Shown here: one piece after another, positions 1 through 9,226 of the stretch
Numbering within the stretch: position 1 is the stretch's first letter
Layout of the letters: each line of letters starts with the position of its first letter
Source: G963662605 sp963662605
Lineage (GTDB): Bacteria > Bacteroidota > Ignavibacteria > Ignavibacteriales > Ignavibacteriaceae
Assembly (NCBI GenBank): GCA_963662605.1
Contig: OY759785.1
Span: forward strand, 496,001-560,000
Reading direction: 5' to 3'
Length of the DNA: 64,000 nucleotides
Translations under genes and position numbers: made by a program
Notes under the pieces: generated by a model
The model's database searches: none
Seen by the model: only the letters and a program-made list of their open reading frames with translations
Told to the model about the DNA's origin: nothing

Positions 1-2
1 GA

Positions 3-422
3 ATTTTTATCCTGACCGTAGTCATATTTATAAAAATACTTATTATCAGCGGCGTTATTAAGCTGTTCTCGTACAGTGTTATGAATAAGGTATATTATAC
101 AAGCGCATTCTACATTACCTCGTGGTCATTTATCCCGCTTTTGCTGATGATACCGGTTGGCATAATTTTATACCGGGTGCTTGTTCCAAATGTTGCAAAT
201 GCTTACATCTATATATTCTTTATTGCGTTTGCGGTCTGGATGTTGATGAGAATCCTCAAGGGTACGCATGTGATCTTTGACGTTATTCCGGGGAAAGTTT
301 ACTTTTTCGGTTTTGTCTTCATCGTTGGAGTTGTTCTGGTGCTTTTCGGATATCTGCAAATGAACTATATGACGGTTGATTATATATTTCAAGCCATTCG
401 TGAATTTAAAACGGGAATCTGA
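3..422 (+). CDS. Multi-pass membrane protein, 5'-truncated at window edge (Yip1-like?)
   Basis: The reading frame is open from the first bases of the window, so the true start lies upstream; the first visible Met codon is at 81. The visible part (about 139 residues) is almost entirely hydrophobic, with roughly four membrane-spanning segments separated by short polar loops, and ends in a short charged tail. Length and pattern would fit the C-terminal half of a Yip1-domain protein, but no diagnostic motif is visible and that is a guess. Its TGA stop (420-422) is followed after two bases by the TTG start of smc, so the two are almost certainly co-transcribed and translationally coupled. Confidence 0.6.
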   Translation: MFILTVVIFIKILIISGVIKLFSYSVMNKVYYTSAFYITSWSFIPLLLMIPVGIILYRVLVPNVANAYIYIFFIAFAVWMLMRILKGTHVIFDVIPGKVYFFGFVFIVGVVLVLFGYLQMNYMTVDYIFQAIREFKTGI

Positions 423-424
423 CA

Positions 425-3400
425 TTGTATTTATCGAAGCTGGAAATATTAGGATTTAAATCCTTTGCTCAAAAAACGGTGGTGAATTTCAACCACGGCG
501 TAACATCCATTGTGGGTCCGAACGGATGTGGGAAGACCAATATTGTTGATGCGATCCGCTGGAGCCTCGGTGAGCAGAAAAGCAGCACTCTCCGCTCGGA
601 TAAAATGGAGAACGTAATTTTTAATGGTACGCAGAATAAGAAGCCGATGGGTATGGCGGAAGTATCATTAACCATTGAGAATGACAAAGGCATACTTCCC
701 TCCGAGTATACGGAAGTTGTTATTACGAGAAGAATATTCCGTTCCGGTGAAAGTGAATATCTGTTAAACAGAAACATCTGCCGCTTAAAAGATATCACAA
801 ATCTTTTTATGGATACCGGAATGGGCTCAAACGCGTATTCCGTTATCGAGTTGAAAATGGTTGAGCAGATTCTGAACAACAAAGCGGAAGAACGCCGCAA
901 TATGTTTGAAGAAGCTGCCGGCGTGAATAAATATAAACTTCGCCGCCGTTTAACGCTGCGCAAGCTTGATGAAGTAAAGACTGACCTGACCCGCGTTAAC
1001 GATATTGTTTCGGAAGTTGATAAAAAAGTTGCATCACTTGAGCGTCAGGCAAAACGTGCCGACCGCCATAATAAGTTGAGTATTACGCTTCGCGAACTGG
1101 AACTTGATTTAGCAGAGCGAGAGCTTGCCTATTTCCAATTGCAGAAAGCAGAGCAGAAAGCTCACCGCGAAGCAAACTTTACAAAGAAATTACAATTTGA
1201 GTCGGATCTCGCCCGCCTTGATGATGAACTGCGCACGGTAAAAGAAAATTTATACGCTGTTGAACGGGAATTACAGGAAAAGCGTTCGGCAATTACTTCT
1301 CAGACAGAACTTATTTATAAGGCACAGCAGACGTTGTCCGTTTCCGAAGAGCGTAAAAAATCTCTTGAAATAAACATTGAACGCTATCATCGCGATATAA
1401 ACGAATTACAGACACAGTTAACCACCACGCAGGAAAACATTGAAGATTATAAGGTTAACATTGAAGAAATCACCACCCGTCTCGAAGAAAAACAAATCGA
1501 GAAGGAAAAGGTTTCTGCCGAACTGCAATCATATGAAGCCGAGTTAGAGACTCAGCGTCAGGCAGTGAAGCAGAATAATCAGGAAGTTCTCAATCTTCAT
1601 AAAGAACTTTCATCAAAGGAAAACACATTCCACAACCTGCAAAACACCCTCCAACGCATCAACACATCAATCGAAGGACTCAATAAAAAAATTCAATCAC
1701 TAACCGGTAACATCGCGAAAACGGTTAATTACATTGAAGAGTTGACGCAGGAAAAGAATGAATCCGAACAGCGCTTAAAGGAAGCAGAAAGTTTTTATCA
1801 GCAAAAGCAGGATGAGAAAATCGCACTTGAGCAGGAGCTCAATTCGCTGAAAGAAAAGGAGTTGGAACAGCGCGGTGTTATCAACGTTGTCCGCGATAAA
1901 ATCAGCTTTTTACAGAACGTTATTGAGAGTCTTGAAGGCTTTTCAAAGGGCGCAAAAGCACTTTTAGAAGATAACTCATGGAATATAGGTGCGAAGAATC
2001 TCATTGCCAACATTGGTAATGCGGGTGATGAATTCCGTTTCGCGATTGAAGCGGCATTAAAGAATAACCTGAACAGTATTATCGTTGATACTATAGACGA
2101 CATCCGCAGCGGTATTGAATATCTTGAAAAGAATGATTACGGAAAAGCATCATTCTATATGCGCGGTTTCAGAACCGAAAAGAAATCTTCTTTCGGCGGT
2201 TCACTTAAAAATTATTTCTTCCGCAGGCGTAAACAAAAAGTTGCAAAGCAGGAAGGTTTCCTCGGTTGGTGCGATGAACTGATTGTTACCGACGATGAAT
2301 GGAAACCGTTATTTAACCGTTTGCTCAATACTATCGGTATTGTTCAAGATCTCAAGACAGCATTTGCATTATCCGAACAGTTCCCTGAATTTACTTACAC
2401 CACACTGAACGGTGATATACTTGAAGCATCCGGACTTGTTGAAGGCGGTGCAGCTCCACGGCTTGATGAGACATTGTTCGGAAGAAGGCAGCTTCTTGAA
2501 GATTTGAAAAAGCAGTATCCGAAACACGAAGCCGAACTTGCCGGTTTACAGGCGAAGATGGCTGAAATGGAAGAGCGGATTGGCTCGATTGATATGAAGG
2601 TACTGGCCGACAATTCCAAAATCCTTGTTAACGATTTGGCGAACATCGAAAAACAGATTGCACAATTTGAGTTTGAAAAAACCAAAGCAGTTGATGAGAT
2701 TGAAAAAAATCGCGAGGAACTTCAGGAATATGTTCATCAATCAAATCAGCTTGATAATGAACGCGAAAAGTTAGAAGCCGAACTTGTGGAGTTCCGTACG
2801 CATGTTCAGAATATTGAAGGCGAGCAGCATAAAATTGAAGAAGCCTTCCGCGAAGTTGAAAAATCATATAATTCGATTCAGGCGAAAATCAATCTTATTG
2901 ATATTGAGCATGAACGCTTAACAGGTGAAAAGAAAAATTACGAAAGTGGTATTATCCGGAGTGAAGACAATATCGTTACGATTAAGAAGTCTCTGGAAAA
3001 ACGCAATGAAGATATTAGCGCCGCTGATTCAGAAATCGAAACTCTCACGGAAATTATTGACGATAAGTACATGGAGTTGGCCGGACTGAATGAAGAAAAG
3101 GAAAAACTGCAAGCCGAAGAAAAAGTCATTGGTGAACAGTTTAAAGAAGTCCGCGGCGAGATAAACGAGAAGGAATCCGCGCAAGGTGCACTCCGCAAAG
3201 AGCGCGAAGCTGCGTCTAACGAAATTCATGCCAGCGAAATGAAGCTGAATGAATTGGATATTAAGGTCGAAAACCTGCGTGCTCAAATAGCGGAAAACTA
3301 TTCTTTACAGATTGAGATCAAAGAATTTGACGATCTCGATACATTTGATTTCAAAACCCGCACGGAAGAAGTCCACAGTTATAAACAGCAGATTAAAAAT

Positions 3401-4018
3401 CTCGGGCCTGTTAACTTGCTGGCTTATTCGGAATTCGACGAAGAAAAACAGCGCCTTGAATTTTTACACAAACAGCGCGACGACCTTGTTGCATCCGAAA
3501 AAGATTTGATTAAAACAATTGAAGAAATCAATACCACCGCGCAAAATCTGTTCCTTGAAACATTCGGGAAGATTCGTGAGAACTTTATTAATATCTTCAG
3601 AAGTTTATTTAATCCCGGCGACGAAGCGGATATGAAGCTTGAAGAAGGCGTTGACCCGCTTGAAGGCAAGATTGAGATTATCGCGAAACCGAAGGGTAAA
3701 CGCCCTCTCACGATTGAAGCACTTTCGGGAGGAGAAAAAACCCTGACCGCTATCGCGTTGTTGTTTGCTATTTACCTCGTTAAGCCGAGCCCGTTCTGTA
3801 TTCTTGATGAAATTGACGCACCGCTTGATGATGCAAACATTGACCGCTTTACAAAAATTATTAAACAGTTCAGTTCCAACACGCAGTTTATTGTTGTTAC
3901 TCATAATAAGAGAACCATGGAAGCAGCTGATGCTTTGTATGGAGTAACGATGCAGGAAGAAGGTATTTCCAAACTTGTCAGTGTTAAATTTAATGAGGAT
4001 CTGGATGTTGTCGCGTAA
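425..4018 (+). CDS. smc: Chromosome segregation protein SMC
   Basis: SMC ATPase of 1197 residues, the normal size for bacterial Smc, which forms the ring-shaped condensin core that organises and segregates the chromosome with ScpA/ScpB. Visible are an N-terminal Walker A motif (GPNGCGKT, about residues 31-38), a long coiled coil rich in Glu, Lys and Gln, a globular hinge around residues 510-680, a second coiled coil, and the C-terminal ABC signature LSGGEK (about 1100) with Walker B ending in DEIDAPLDD (about 1125). The start is TTG at 425, directly after the upstream stop and followed by the family-typical YLSKLEILGFKSF. The 3' end overlaps the next gene by 14 bases. No scpA or scpB is present nearby. 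Confidence 0.97.
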   Translation: MYLSKLEILGFKSFAQKTVVNFNHGVTSIVGPNGCGKTNIVDAIRWSLGEQKSSTLRSDKMENVIFNGTQNKKPMGMAEVSLTIENDKGILPSEYTEVVITRRIFRSGESEYLLNRNICRLKDITNLFMDTGMGSNAYSVIELKMVEQILNNKAEERRNMFEEAAGVNKYKLRRRLTLRKLDEVKTDLTRVNDIVSEVDKKVASLERQAKRADRHNKLSITLRELELDLAERELAYFQLQKAEQKAHREANFTKKLQFESDLARLDDELRTVKENLYAVERELQEKRSAITSQTELIYKAQQTLSVSEERKKSLEINIERYHRDINELQTQLTTTQENIEDYKVNIEEITTRLEEKQIEKEKVSAELQSYEAELETQRQAVKQNNQEVLNLHKELSSKENTFHNLQNTLQRINTSIEGLNKKIQSLTGNIAKTVNYIEELTQEKNESEQRLKEAESFYQQKQDEKIALEQELNSLKEKELEQRGVINVVRDKISFLQNVIESLEGFSKGAKALLEDNSWNIGAKNLIANIGNAGDEFRFAIEAALKNNLNSIIVDTIDDIRSGIEYLEKNDYGKASFYMRGFRTEKKSSFGGSLKNYFFRRRKQKVAKQEGFLGWCDELIVTDDEWKPLFNRLLNTIGIVQDLKTAFALSEQFPEFTYTTLNGDILEASGLVEGGAAPRLDETLFGRRQLLEDLKKQYPKHEAELAGLQAKMAEMEERIGSIDMKVLADNSKILVNDLANIEKQIAQFEFEKTKAVDEIEKNREELQEYVHQSNQLDNEREKLEAELVEFRTHVQNIEGEQHKIEEAFREVEKSYNSIQAKINLIDIEHERLTGEKKNYESGIIRSEDNIVTIKKSLEKRNEDISAADSEIETLTEIIDDKYMELAGLNEEKEKLQAEEKVIGEQFKEVRGEINEKESAQGALRKEREAASNEIHASEMKLNELDIKVENLRAQIAENYSLQIEIKEFDDLDTFDFKTRTEEVHSYKQQIKNLGPVNLLAYSEFDEEKQRLEFLHKQRDDLVASEKDLIKTIEEINTTAQNLFLETFGKIRENFINIFRSLFNPGDEADMKLEEGVDPLEGKIEIIAKPKGKRPLTIEALSGGEKTLTAIALLFAIYLVKPSPFCILDEIDAPLDDANIDRFTKIIKQFSSNTQFIVVTHNKRTMEAADALYGVTMQEEGISKLVSVKFNEDLDVVA

Positions 4019-6011
4019 TCGGAGAAAAAATTATTTCCCGGCATCAGGCAGGATTGTTATTCTTGTTCTGTGGATGCTGCTGTTGTGTTCTCCGGCCGTG
4101 TTCGGTCAATGGACGAATTCTCTTGATAAGGCTAAAAAACTTGTTGTTGATACGCAGACGCCGTATAATATCTCATCAGTGGAAAATCCCGACGGCGGAT
4201 TGTATATCGTATGGCAGGACAAAAAGGACAACAACGCTGCTGATATATTCTTTCAGTCAATTGAAATCAACGGGAAAGTTCGTTTGCGCGGTGATGGAAA
4301 AAGAGTTTCAACACGTCCGGGCGTGAAAGAAAATCCTATTGCAAAAGTTAATGTAAGCGGCCAGTTATTCGTTCTTTGGAAAGAAAACATCAATACCGAG
4401 TGCGATGAACTCTGCATCCAGAAAGTATTTGCGAACGGTGCACTGCAGTGGAGTGAAGAGGGTGTTCGTGTATTCAAAGATAACGGACGTATTACAAATT
4501 ACTCACTTGCGGTTGACTCGATAGGTAATGCGTATGTTTCCTATATAGAAAAAACCAACACAACACCGGCACAATATTTTGTCAAGGTGCAAAAGATTAA
4601 TGCGGATGGTGAAATCGAAACACCGGACTCATTGATGCTTGTATCATCAACGAAAGACCAAAAATTTTCGACATTGATTATTCCGGATCAGAAGCAGGGC
4701 GCGTTTGTGCTATGGCTTGAAGCACATCAGGGAAAGAATATTCTTTTTGTGCACCATCTTGACAAGGAAGGCAATAAATCGTATTTCGCAAAACCGATAG
4801 AGGTTTCTTCTGCCAACGATGATATATTAAGCTACACCGCGGCTTCGTTAAAGAACGGACAGGTAACCGCGATATGGCAGACGGGTGGCAAAAATAAGGA
4901 AATATTATTCCGTTCGGTAGATGAAAAAGGGAAATACCTGTTTGCCGAACCGAAGAAAGTTGCTCCGCGCATTAAAGGCTCAAAGAGTAACATTCAGCTG
5001 ACGCAGTCACCCGACAACTCAATTGTCGTAAGCTGGTTAAATGAATCGGGAAAAACGAAAAATGTATTTTGTCAAAAAATCACTCACGATGGCAGATTGG
5101 CCTGGGGTGATGATGCGCAGTTTGTCTCCTACAAACCGTCAAATAAATTCGGACAGGCACTGACAACAGACCGCCTTGGAGAAAGTTTTATTACCTGGTT
5201 TGAGCGCGGTGAGTCGGCTACCGACACCTACGTGTACGCGCAGAAGATAAACAAAACTGGTCACTTGATGTGGGACTCTGTCGGCGTGCCGATGCTTCTT
5301 TCGAAAAACACCGAGAAAAGCTATCCCTCAGTAATTAATGACCGCAAGCAGGGAATAATTGTAATTCTTAAGGAAGCAGATAAAAACGGTTCGGGTATTT
5401 ACGGACAACGATTGTTTGCAGAGAAAAAACAGTTTACTCCACTGCTTGAATTAAATGCCTCTGTTAACGGCGATAGTATTCTTGTTGGATGGAAGACCGG
5501 AAGCGGCAGTATGATAAAGGCATTTAGAATCGAAAAGTTTTTATTAAAAACGATCAATGACACGAACTGGATTGAAGTTGCGACTTTACCTGCCAAAGTA
5601 TTTCATGATGCTAATGAATACAGCTATTCGTTCACGCCTGATACCGACGGTATATATTTTATCCGAGTTCTGCAGCTTGCTGAAAATGCCGTGTTGAATG
5701 CTTCTGAAATCCAAAAAGTAAGTTATTTAAAACCAGTTGGCGATAAAATCATTGTTCTGCAAAATATTCCAAATCCATTTTCAGATTCGACGGTAATAAA
5801 TTATTACTTGCCTGAACCGATGCTGGTGAGATTTGAATTCTATAACTCGCGCATTGAAAAAATGGACGAGAAGGAAATATTGGATACGCAGAAGGGCCGG
5901 AACACGTTCGTATTCTCCGCGGGTAATCTGCCTTCGGGAACGTATTTCTATCGATTTACGGCTAAAGATGTAATAGAAGTAAAGAAGTTCGTTATAGATA
6001 AATCGCATTAA
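4005..6011 (+). CDS. Secreted beta-propeller-like protein with T9SS sorting domain
   Basis: Exported protein of about 668 residues, function unknown. The N-terminus is positively charged (RNRRKN) followed by a hydrophobic signal sequence ending near VFGQ. The middle has recurring blocks in which Trp is followed by predicted strands (WQDKKD, LWKEN, LWLEAH, IWQTGG, SWLNE, TWFERG), consistent with a beta-propeller fold. The C-terminal 85-90 residues form a type A T9SS sorting domain (NIPNPFSDSTVINYYL, then LPSGTYFYRF and a final KKFVIDK). The start at 4005 is preferred because GAGGA lies 6-10 bases upstream; an in-frame ATG at 3975 is possible. It overlaps the end of smc by 14 bases in another frame. 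Surface attachment or release by T9SS is inferred from the domain. Confidence 0.85.
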   Translation: MLSRNRRKNYFPASGRIVILVLWMLLLCSPAVFGQWTNSLDKAKKLVVDTQTPYNISSVENPDGGLYIVWQDKKDNNAADIFFQSIEINGKVRLRGDGKRVSTRPGVKENPIAKVNVSGQLFVLWKENINTECDELCIQKVFANGALQWSEEGVRVFKDNGRITNYSLAVDSIGNAYVSYIEKTNTTPAQYFVKVQKINADGEIETPDSLMLVSSTKDQKFSTLIIPDQKQGAFVLWLEAHQGKNILFVHHLDKEGNKSYFAKPIEVSSANDDILSYTAASLKNGQVTAIWQTGGKNKEILFRSVDEKGKYLFAEPKKVAPRIKGSKSNIQLTQSPDNSIVVSWLNESGKTKNVFCQKITHDGRLAWGDDAQFVSYKPSNKFGQALTTDRLGESFITWFERGESATDTYVYAQKINKTGHLMWDSVGVPMLLSKNTEKSYPSVINDRKQGIIVILKEADKNGSGIYGQRLFAEKKQFTPLLELNASVNGDSILVGWKTGSGSMIKAFRIEKFLLKTINDTNWIEVATLPAKVFHDANEYSYSFTPDTDGIYFIRVLQLAENAVLNASEIQKVSYLKPVGDKIIVLQNIPNPFSDSTVINYYLPEPMLVRFEFYNSRIEKMDEKEILDTQKGRNTFVFSAGNLPSGTYFYRFTAKDVIEVKKFVIDKSH

Positions 6012-6031
6012 GTGTGAAATCGGTTTCTATT

Positions 6032-6061
6032 CCTAACCCACGGGTTAACCCGTGGGTTAGG
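6032..6061. repeat. Perfect 30-base palindrome between genes
   Basis: The sequence reads identically on both strands: 15-base arms meeting at a central TTAA, built on CCCACGGGTT. It lies 21 bases after the stop of the T9SS protein gene and 29 bases before the HAD phosphatase gene. There is no T-run on either side, so it is not a classical intrinsic terminator. It could be a half-copy of a dispersed hairpin repeat, a transcript-stabilising hairpin, or a dimeric protein site. Confidence 0.8.
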
Positions 6062-6089
6062 AAGGATAAAAAGATAATAGAAAGTTTTA

Positions 6090-6809
6090 GTGGTTCATCA
6101 GTTAAAAATATTTGTTGATTTCGACGGTACGATAACCAAAAGAGACATCGGCGAAAACATATTTCTGCATTTCGGTAATCAGCCTGCTTCAGGCGTGATT
6201 ACGCAGAATATCAAAGACGGTGTTATTACAGGAAAAGAAGGCTGGTTTCAGCTTTTACAGGAAGCGCCCGATTTGACGTTAGAGCAAATTCATGAGTATA
6301 TTCAGGAGTTTGAAATAGATCCGACGTTCAAAGATTTTGCGGCGTACTGCAAAGAGAATGAAATTCCGTTTTTCGTGTTGAGTGACGGATTCGACAATTA
6401 TATAAAATATGTTTTTGAAAGGGAAGGATTGCAGGATATCCGGTTCTTCGCAAACTCTTTGATTGCGGATCCGGATGGAAAAATAAAACCTGTGTTTCCT
6501 TATACTGATGAAGAATGTAACGATTGCGCAAATTGCAAGCGGAATCATGTTCTGGAAGAAAGCGGCGATGATGAAATTACCGTGTATATCGGCAACGGCA
6601 GTTCCGATACGTGCCCGGCTCAGTTTTGCGACATCATCTTCGCGAAGGATGATTTACTGAAGTTTTGTGAGAGGGAACGTATCTCGTTCTTCCCGTACAG
6701 TTCATTTGCTGATGTATTAAGATTGCTGCAATTGACGCTTGCGAAGAAGCGAATTAAAAAACGCCATCAGGCGGTTTTGAAAAGAAATGAAGTTTATAAA
6801 CTCGGATAG
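6090..6809 (+). CDS. MtnX-like HAD-IB family phosphatase
   Basis: HAD-superfamily phosphatase of 239 residues. The nucleophile motif DFDGT is at residues 10-14 (D10, D12), motif II is seen as VLSDGFDNYI, and the late motif appears as YIGNGSSDTCPA. An insert with three cysteines spaced CxxCxxC (C143, C146, C149) suggests a metal site, as in phosphatases related to MtnX (2-hydroxy-3-keto-5-methylthiopentenyl-1-phosphate phosphatase of methionine salvage) and to phosphoserine phosphatase. No other methionine-salvage gene is nearby, so the substrate is open. The start is GTG at 6090. It lies 8 bases ahead of the next gene and probably begins the lpx-containing transcription unit. Confidence 0.8.
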   Translation: MVHQLKIFVDFDGTITKRDIGENIFLHFGNQPASGVITQNIKDGVITGKEGWFQLLQEAPDLTLEQIHEYIQEFEIDPTFKDFAAYCKENEIPFFVLSDGFDNYIKYVFEREGLQDIRFFANSLIADPDGKIKPVFPYTDEECNDCANCKRNHVLEESGDDEITVYIGNGSSDTCPAQFCDIIFAKDDLLKFCERERISFFPYSSFADVLRLLQLTLAKKRIKKRHQAVLKRNEVYKLG

Positions 6810-6817
6810 AAAGAATT

Positions 6818-7429
6818 ATGGCAAACAAATTTTCATTGAAAGTGTTTAAATACCGGAGTTACACACCAATTCCGTTTATTTTACTTATGGTTCTCTATAA
6901 CGAACCGAATGTATATAGTTTGCTCTGCGGTTTCATCATCGCAGTTGCGGGTGAACTTATCCGTCTGTGGGGTGTGAGCTGGGCAGGTAGCGAGACGAGA
7001 ACCACCGGCGGTGTCGGCGGCACATACCTCGTCATCAGCGGGCCGTTTGGATATGTGCGCAATCCGCTCTACGTTGGAAACATTCTGATGTATGTCGGTA
7101 TAGGTATTATGGCGAATGCTTTATGTCCATATTTGCCAATTATCGCTTTTTTCTTTTTTGCATGGCAGTATGTTACGATAGTCGGTGAAGAAGAAGCGTA
7201 TTTGAAAACAGCATTCGGCGAATCATATGCCGAATACTGCAAAAATGTTCCGCGCTTTATACCGCGCATCTCAGCATACAAAAACAGCGCGCTGCCGCAG
7301 CCTTCATATAACTTGAAAGCCGGACTGCGCTCTGAAAGAAGAACGCTTCAAGCGTTCACGATTATTACGTTAACGGTCTTTTTGCTCTGGCTCTTTAGAA
7401 TTATGCCCATGAAATTGATTGCGAATTGA
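6818..7429 (+). CDS. Isoprenylcysteine carboxyl methyltransferase/PEMT-like membrane methyltransferase
   Basis: Integral membrane protein of 203 residues with about five hydrophobic segments. The conserved family core is visible: GPFGYVRNPLYVGN (about residues 74-87) followed by a membrane segment and then EEAYL..FGESYAEYCKNVPRFIP. This is the SAM-binding region shared by isoprenylcysteine carboxyl methyltransferases and phospholipid methyltransferases. The actual substrate in bacteria is usually unknown; a lipid or other membrane substrate is plausible given the following lipid A genes. Its TGA stop overlaps the TTG start of lpxB (TTGA), so translation is coupled. Confidence 0.8.
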   Translation: MANKFSLKVFKYRSYTPIPFILLMVLYNEPNVYSLLCGFIIAVAGELIRLWGVSWAGSETRTTGGVGGTYLVISGPFGYVRNPLYVGNILMYVGIGIMANALCPYLPIIAFFFFAWQYVTIVGEEEAYLKTAFGESYAEYCKNVPRFIPRISAYKNSALPQPSYNLKAGLRSERRTLQAFTIITLTVFLLWLFRIMPMKLIAN

Positions 7430-8574
7430 GCGTAGGAAAAGAGAACATACTTATTGTTGCCGGAGAAGTATCCGGTGACATGCACGGTGCGGAAGTACTG
7501 AAAGAATTGCGGAAGACAAATCCGCAGCTTGAAGCTTTCGGTATCGGAGGAGATGAATTGATAAAGAACGGCTTGCATGCTCTTTATCATATCAACAAAA
7601 TGGCGTTTCTCGGATTTGCAGAAGTAATAAAGCATCTTCCGTTTATCGCAAAAGTGAAACGTGAACTTGCCGCGCTGGTGAAAGAGAAAAACATTACTAC
7701 CGCGATATTGATTGATTATCCCGGATTCAATCTCAATTTCGCGAAGCTGCTCAAAAAGATGAACGTAAAGATTATCTATTATATCTCCCCGCAGCTATGG
7801 GCGTGGGGAAAGGGACGGATAAGCAAGATAAAAAAATTGGTGAACACCATGTTGGTGGTGTTTCCGTTCGAAGAAAATATGTACCGCGGGCATGGTATCA
7901 ATGCAGAGTTTGTCGGGCATCCTTTGGTTGAACAAATAGATGCATACAAGATGCTCGGCAAGCAGGAGCTTTTAGCAAAATACGGGTTAACGGAAGATAA
8001 AGATATTCTCCTTGTTTTGCCGGGCAGCAGGGAGCAGGAAGTACGCCTGATTTATCCCGCGATTGCGGAAGGCGTTGAAAAATTGGCACAAAAGTACAAC
8101 ATGCAAATTGTACTGGCATGTGCACCATTGATTGATTCGGCTGTGTTTGAGCAGCTCTATAAAAGTACGATGCCGTATAAAGTTGTTCATGAGCATGTAT
8201 ATGAGTTTATGCAGTATGCAAAGTTCGGAATCGTAAAATCGGGAACGTCAACATTGCAGGCGGGTATTTTCGGGTTGCCGATGATAATTGTGTACAAAAC
8301 AAATCCGCTTACGTTTGCAATTGGTAAGCGGCTTGTTAAGATTGATTATATCGGACTTGCAAACATTGTGTCCGGCGGTGCTGTTGTTCCTGAACTGATT
8401 CAGGGCGATGTCTCAACAGAAAAAATTCTGGAAGTTTCATCGGCGATTTTGGATGATGAAAAGCGCTGCCGTGAGATGAAAAACAAGTTGGCCGGACTGC
8501 AGAGTTTGCTGGGAGAGAAACACGCGTCCGTTTGTGCAGCCGCTGCAATCAACAAGGTTTTGCATGAAAATTAA
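7426..8574 (+). CDS. lpxB: Lipid-A-disaccharide synthase
   Basis: Inner-membrane-associated glycosyltransferase (family GT19) of 382 residues that condenses UDP-2,3-diacylglucosamine with lipid X to form the lipid A disaccharide. The diagnostic N-terminus ILIVAGEVSGDMHGA is present, followed by YPGFNLNFAK, YYISPQLWAWGKGR, FVGHPLVEQ and LPGSREQEV, all typical of LpxB, and the C-terminal KSGTSTLQAG block. The TTG start at 7426 overlaps the preceding stop codon by three bases. The end overlaps the DUF374 acyltransferase gene by 11 bases, and lpxK follows, giving a compact lipid A block. Confidence 0.96.
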   Translation: MSVGKENILIVAGEVSGDMHGAEVLKELRKTNPQLEAFGIGGDELIKNGLHALYHINKMAFLGFAEVIKHLPFIAKVKRELAALVKEKNITTAILIDYPGFNLNFAKLLKKMNVKIIYYISPQLWAWGKGRISKIKKLVNTMLVVFPFEENMYRGHGINAEFVGHPLVEQIDAYKMLGKQELLAKYGLTEDKDILLVLPGSREQEVRLIYPAIAEGVEKLAQKYNMQIVLACAPLIDSAVFEQLYKSTMPYKVVHEHVYEFMQYAKFGIVKSGTSTLQAGIFGLPMIIVYKTNPLTFAIGKRLVKIDYIGLANIVSGGAVVPELIQGDVSTEKILEVSSAILDDEKRCREMKNKLAGLQSLLGEKHASVCAAAAINKVLHEN

Positions 8575-9226
8575 AACGCGGCTTTTGGGGATGCTCAGGC
8601 CGTTGGGCTATATTTTACTGGGCAGAGTTGCCGCATGGTGGGTAGCATCGCTCCGTGTCGAACGGATAAATGCCGGTTTGACCGATGAGGCGATTGCGAA
8701 TAAAGAGCATGTGATATTCGCGTTTTGGCATGGAACAATGTTATATCCCTGGTATCAGCTTCGCAATAATGCGATGCTTGCATTGATTAGCCAGAGCAAG
8801 GACGGTGAGTTGCTTGCACGTACTTTGAAATATTGGAACTATAAAGTTGTCCGCGGGTCAAGTTCAAAGGGCGGCTCAAGCGCTCTGGATATGATGATTG
8901 ATTACGCGGTGAAAGAAGGTTCGGTCTGTCTTACCCCGGACGGGCCGCGCGGACCAGTACACGAGTTTAAAGCCGGAGCGGTTGTCGCGGCAAAAAAAAG
9001 CGGCGCATCACTGGTACTGATCGGTTCCGCGTATGAAAAGAAATGGAAATTGAAAAGCTGGGATGCTTTTGAAATTCCAAAATTATTTTCGCGAGTGCGG
9101 TTGGAATATTCCGACCCTTTGAAAATAGACGGCACAATAGATCGTGAAACGACATCGGTGATAATTAAGAATTGTGAAAAGCAGTTAATGCAGTTGCAAA
9201 CAGAAGCGGAAAAATTTTCTACATGA
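8564..9226 (+). CDS. DUF374 lysophospholipid acyltransferase-like protein
   Basis: Protein of about 220 residues of the DUF374 family, distantly related to the LpxL/PlsC acyltransferases. Visible family motifs are FAFWHGTMLYPWYQL, where the His would be catalytic, LISQSKDGELLAR, VVRGSSSKGGSSAL and LTPDGPRGPVHEFKAGAV. There is an N-terminal hydrophobic stretch. It sits between lpxB and lpxK with overlaps at both ends (11 bases and ATGA), which supports a role in acylating lipid A or another envelope lipid; the substrate is inferred from context. Start ATG 8564 is chosen rather than an in-frame ATG at 8534 because it gives the minimal overlap and a typical MKIKTRLL start. Confidence 0.88.
   Translation: MKIKTRLLGMLRPLGYILLGRVAAWWVASLRVERINAGLTDEAIANKEHVIFAFWHGTMLYPWYQLRNNAMLALISQSKDGELLARTLKYWNYKVVRGSSSKGGSSALDMMIDYAVKEGSVCLTPDGPRGPVHEFKAGAVVAAKKSGASLVLIGSAYEKKWKLKSWDAFEIPKLFSRVRLEYSDPLKIDGTIDRETTSVIIKNCEKQLMQLQTEAEKFST

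Noticed and set aside
469..963. Long open frame on the minus strand opposite smc (and similar ones opposite other large genes)
   Set aside because: It lies wholly inside a well-supported gene in the opposite direction and its translation shows no family features; it is a codon-usage shadow.
6032..6061. Palindrome as an intrinsic terminator
   Set aside because: No T-run follows on either strand and there is no loop; classed as a repeat instead.
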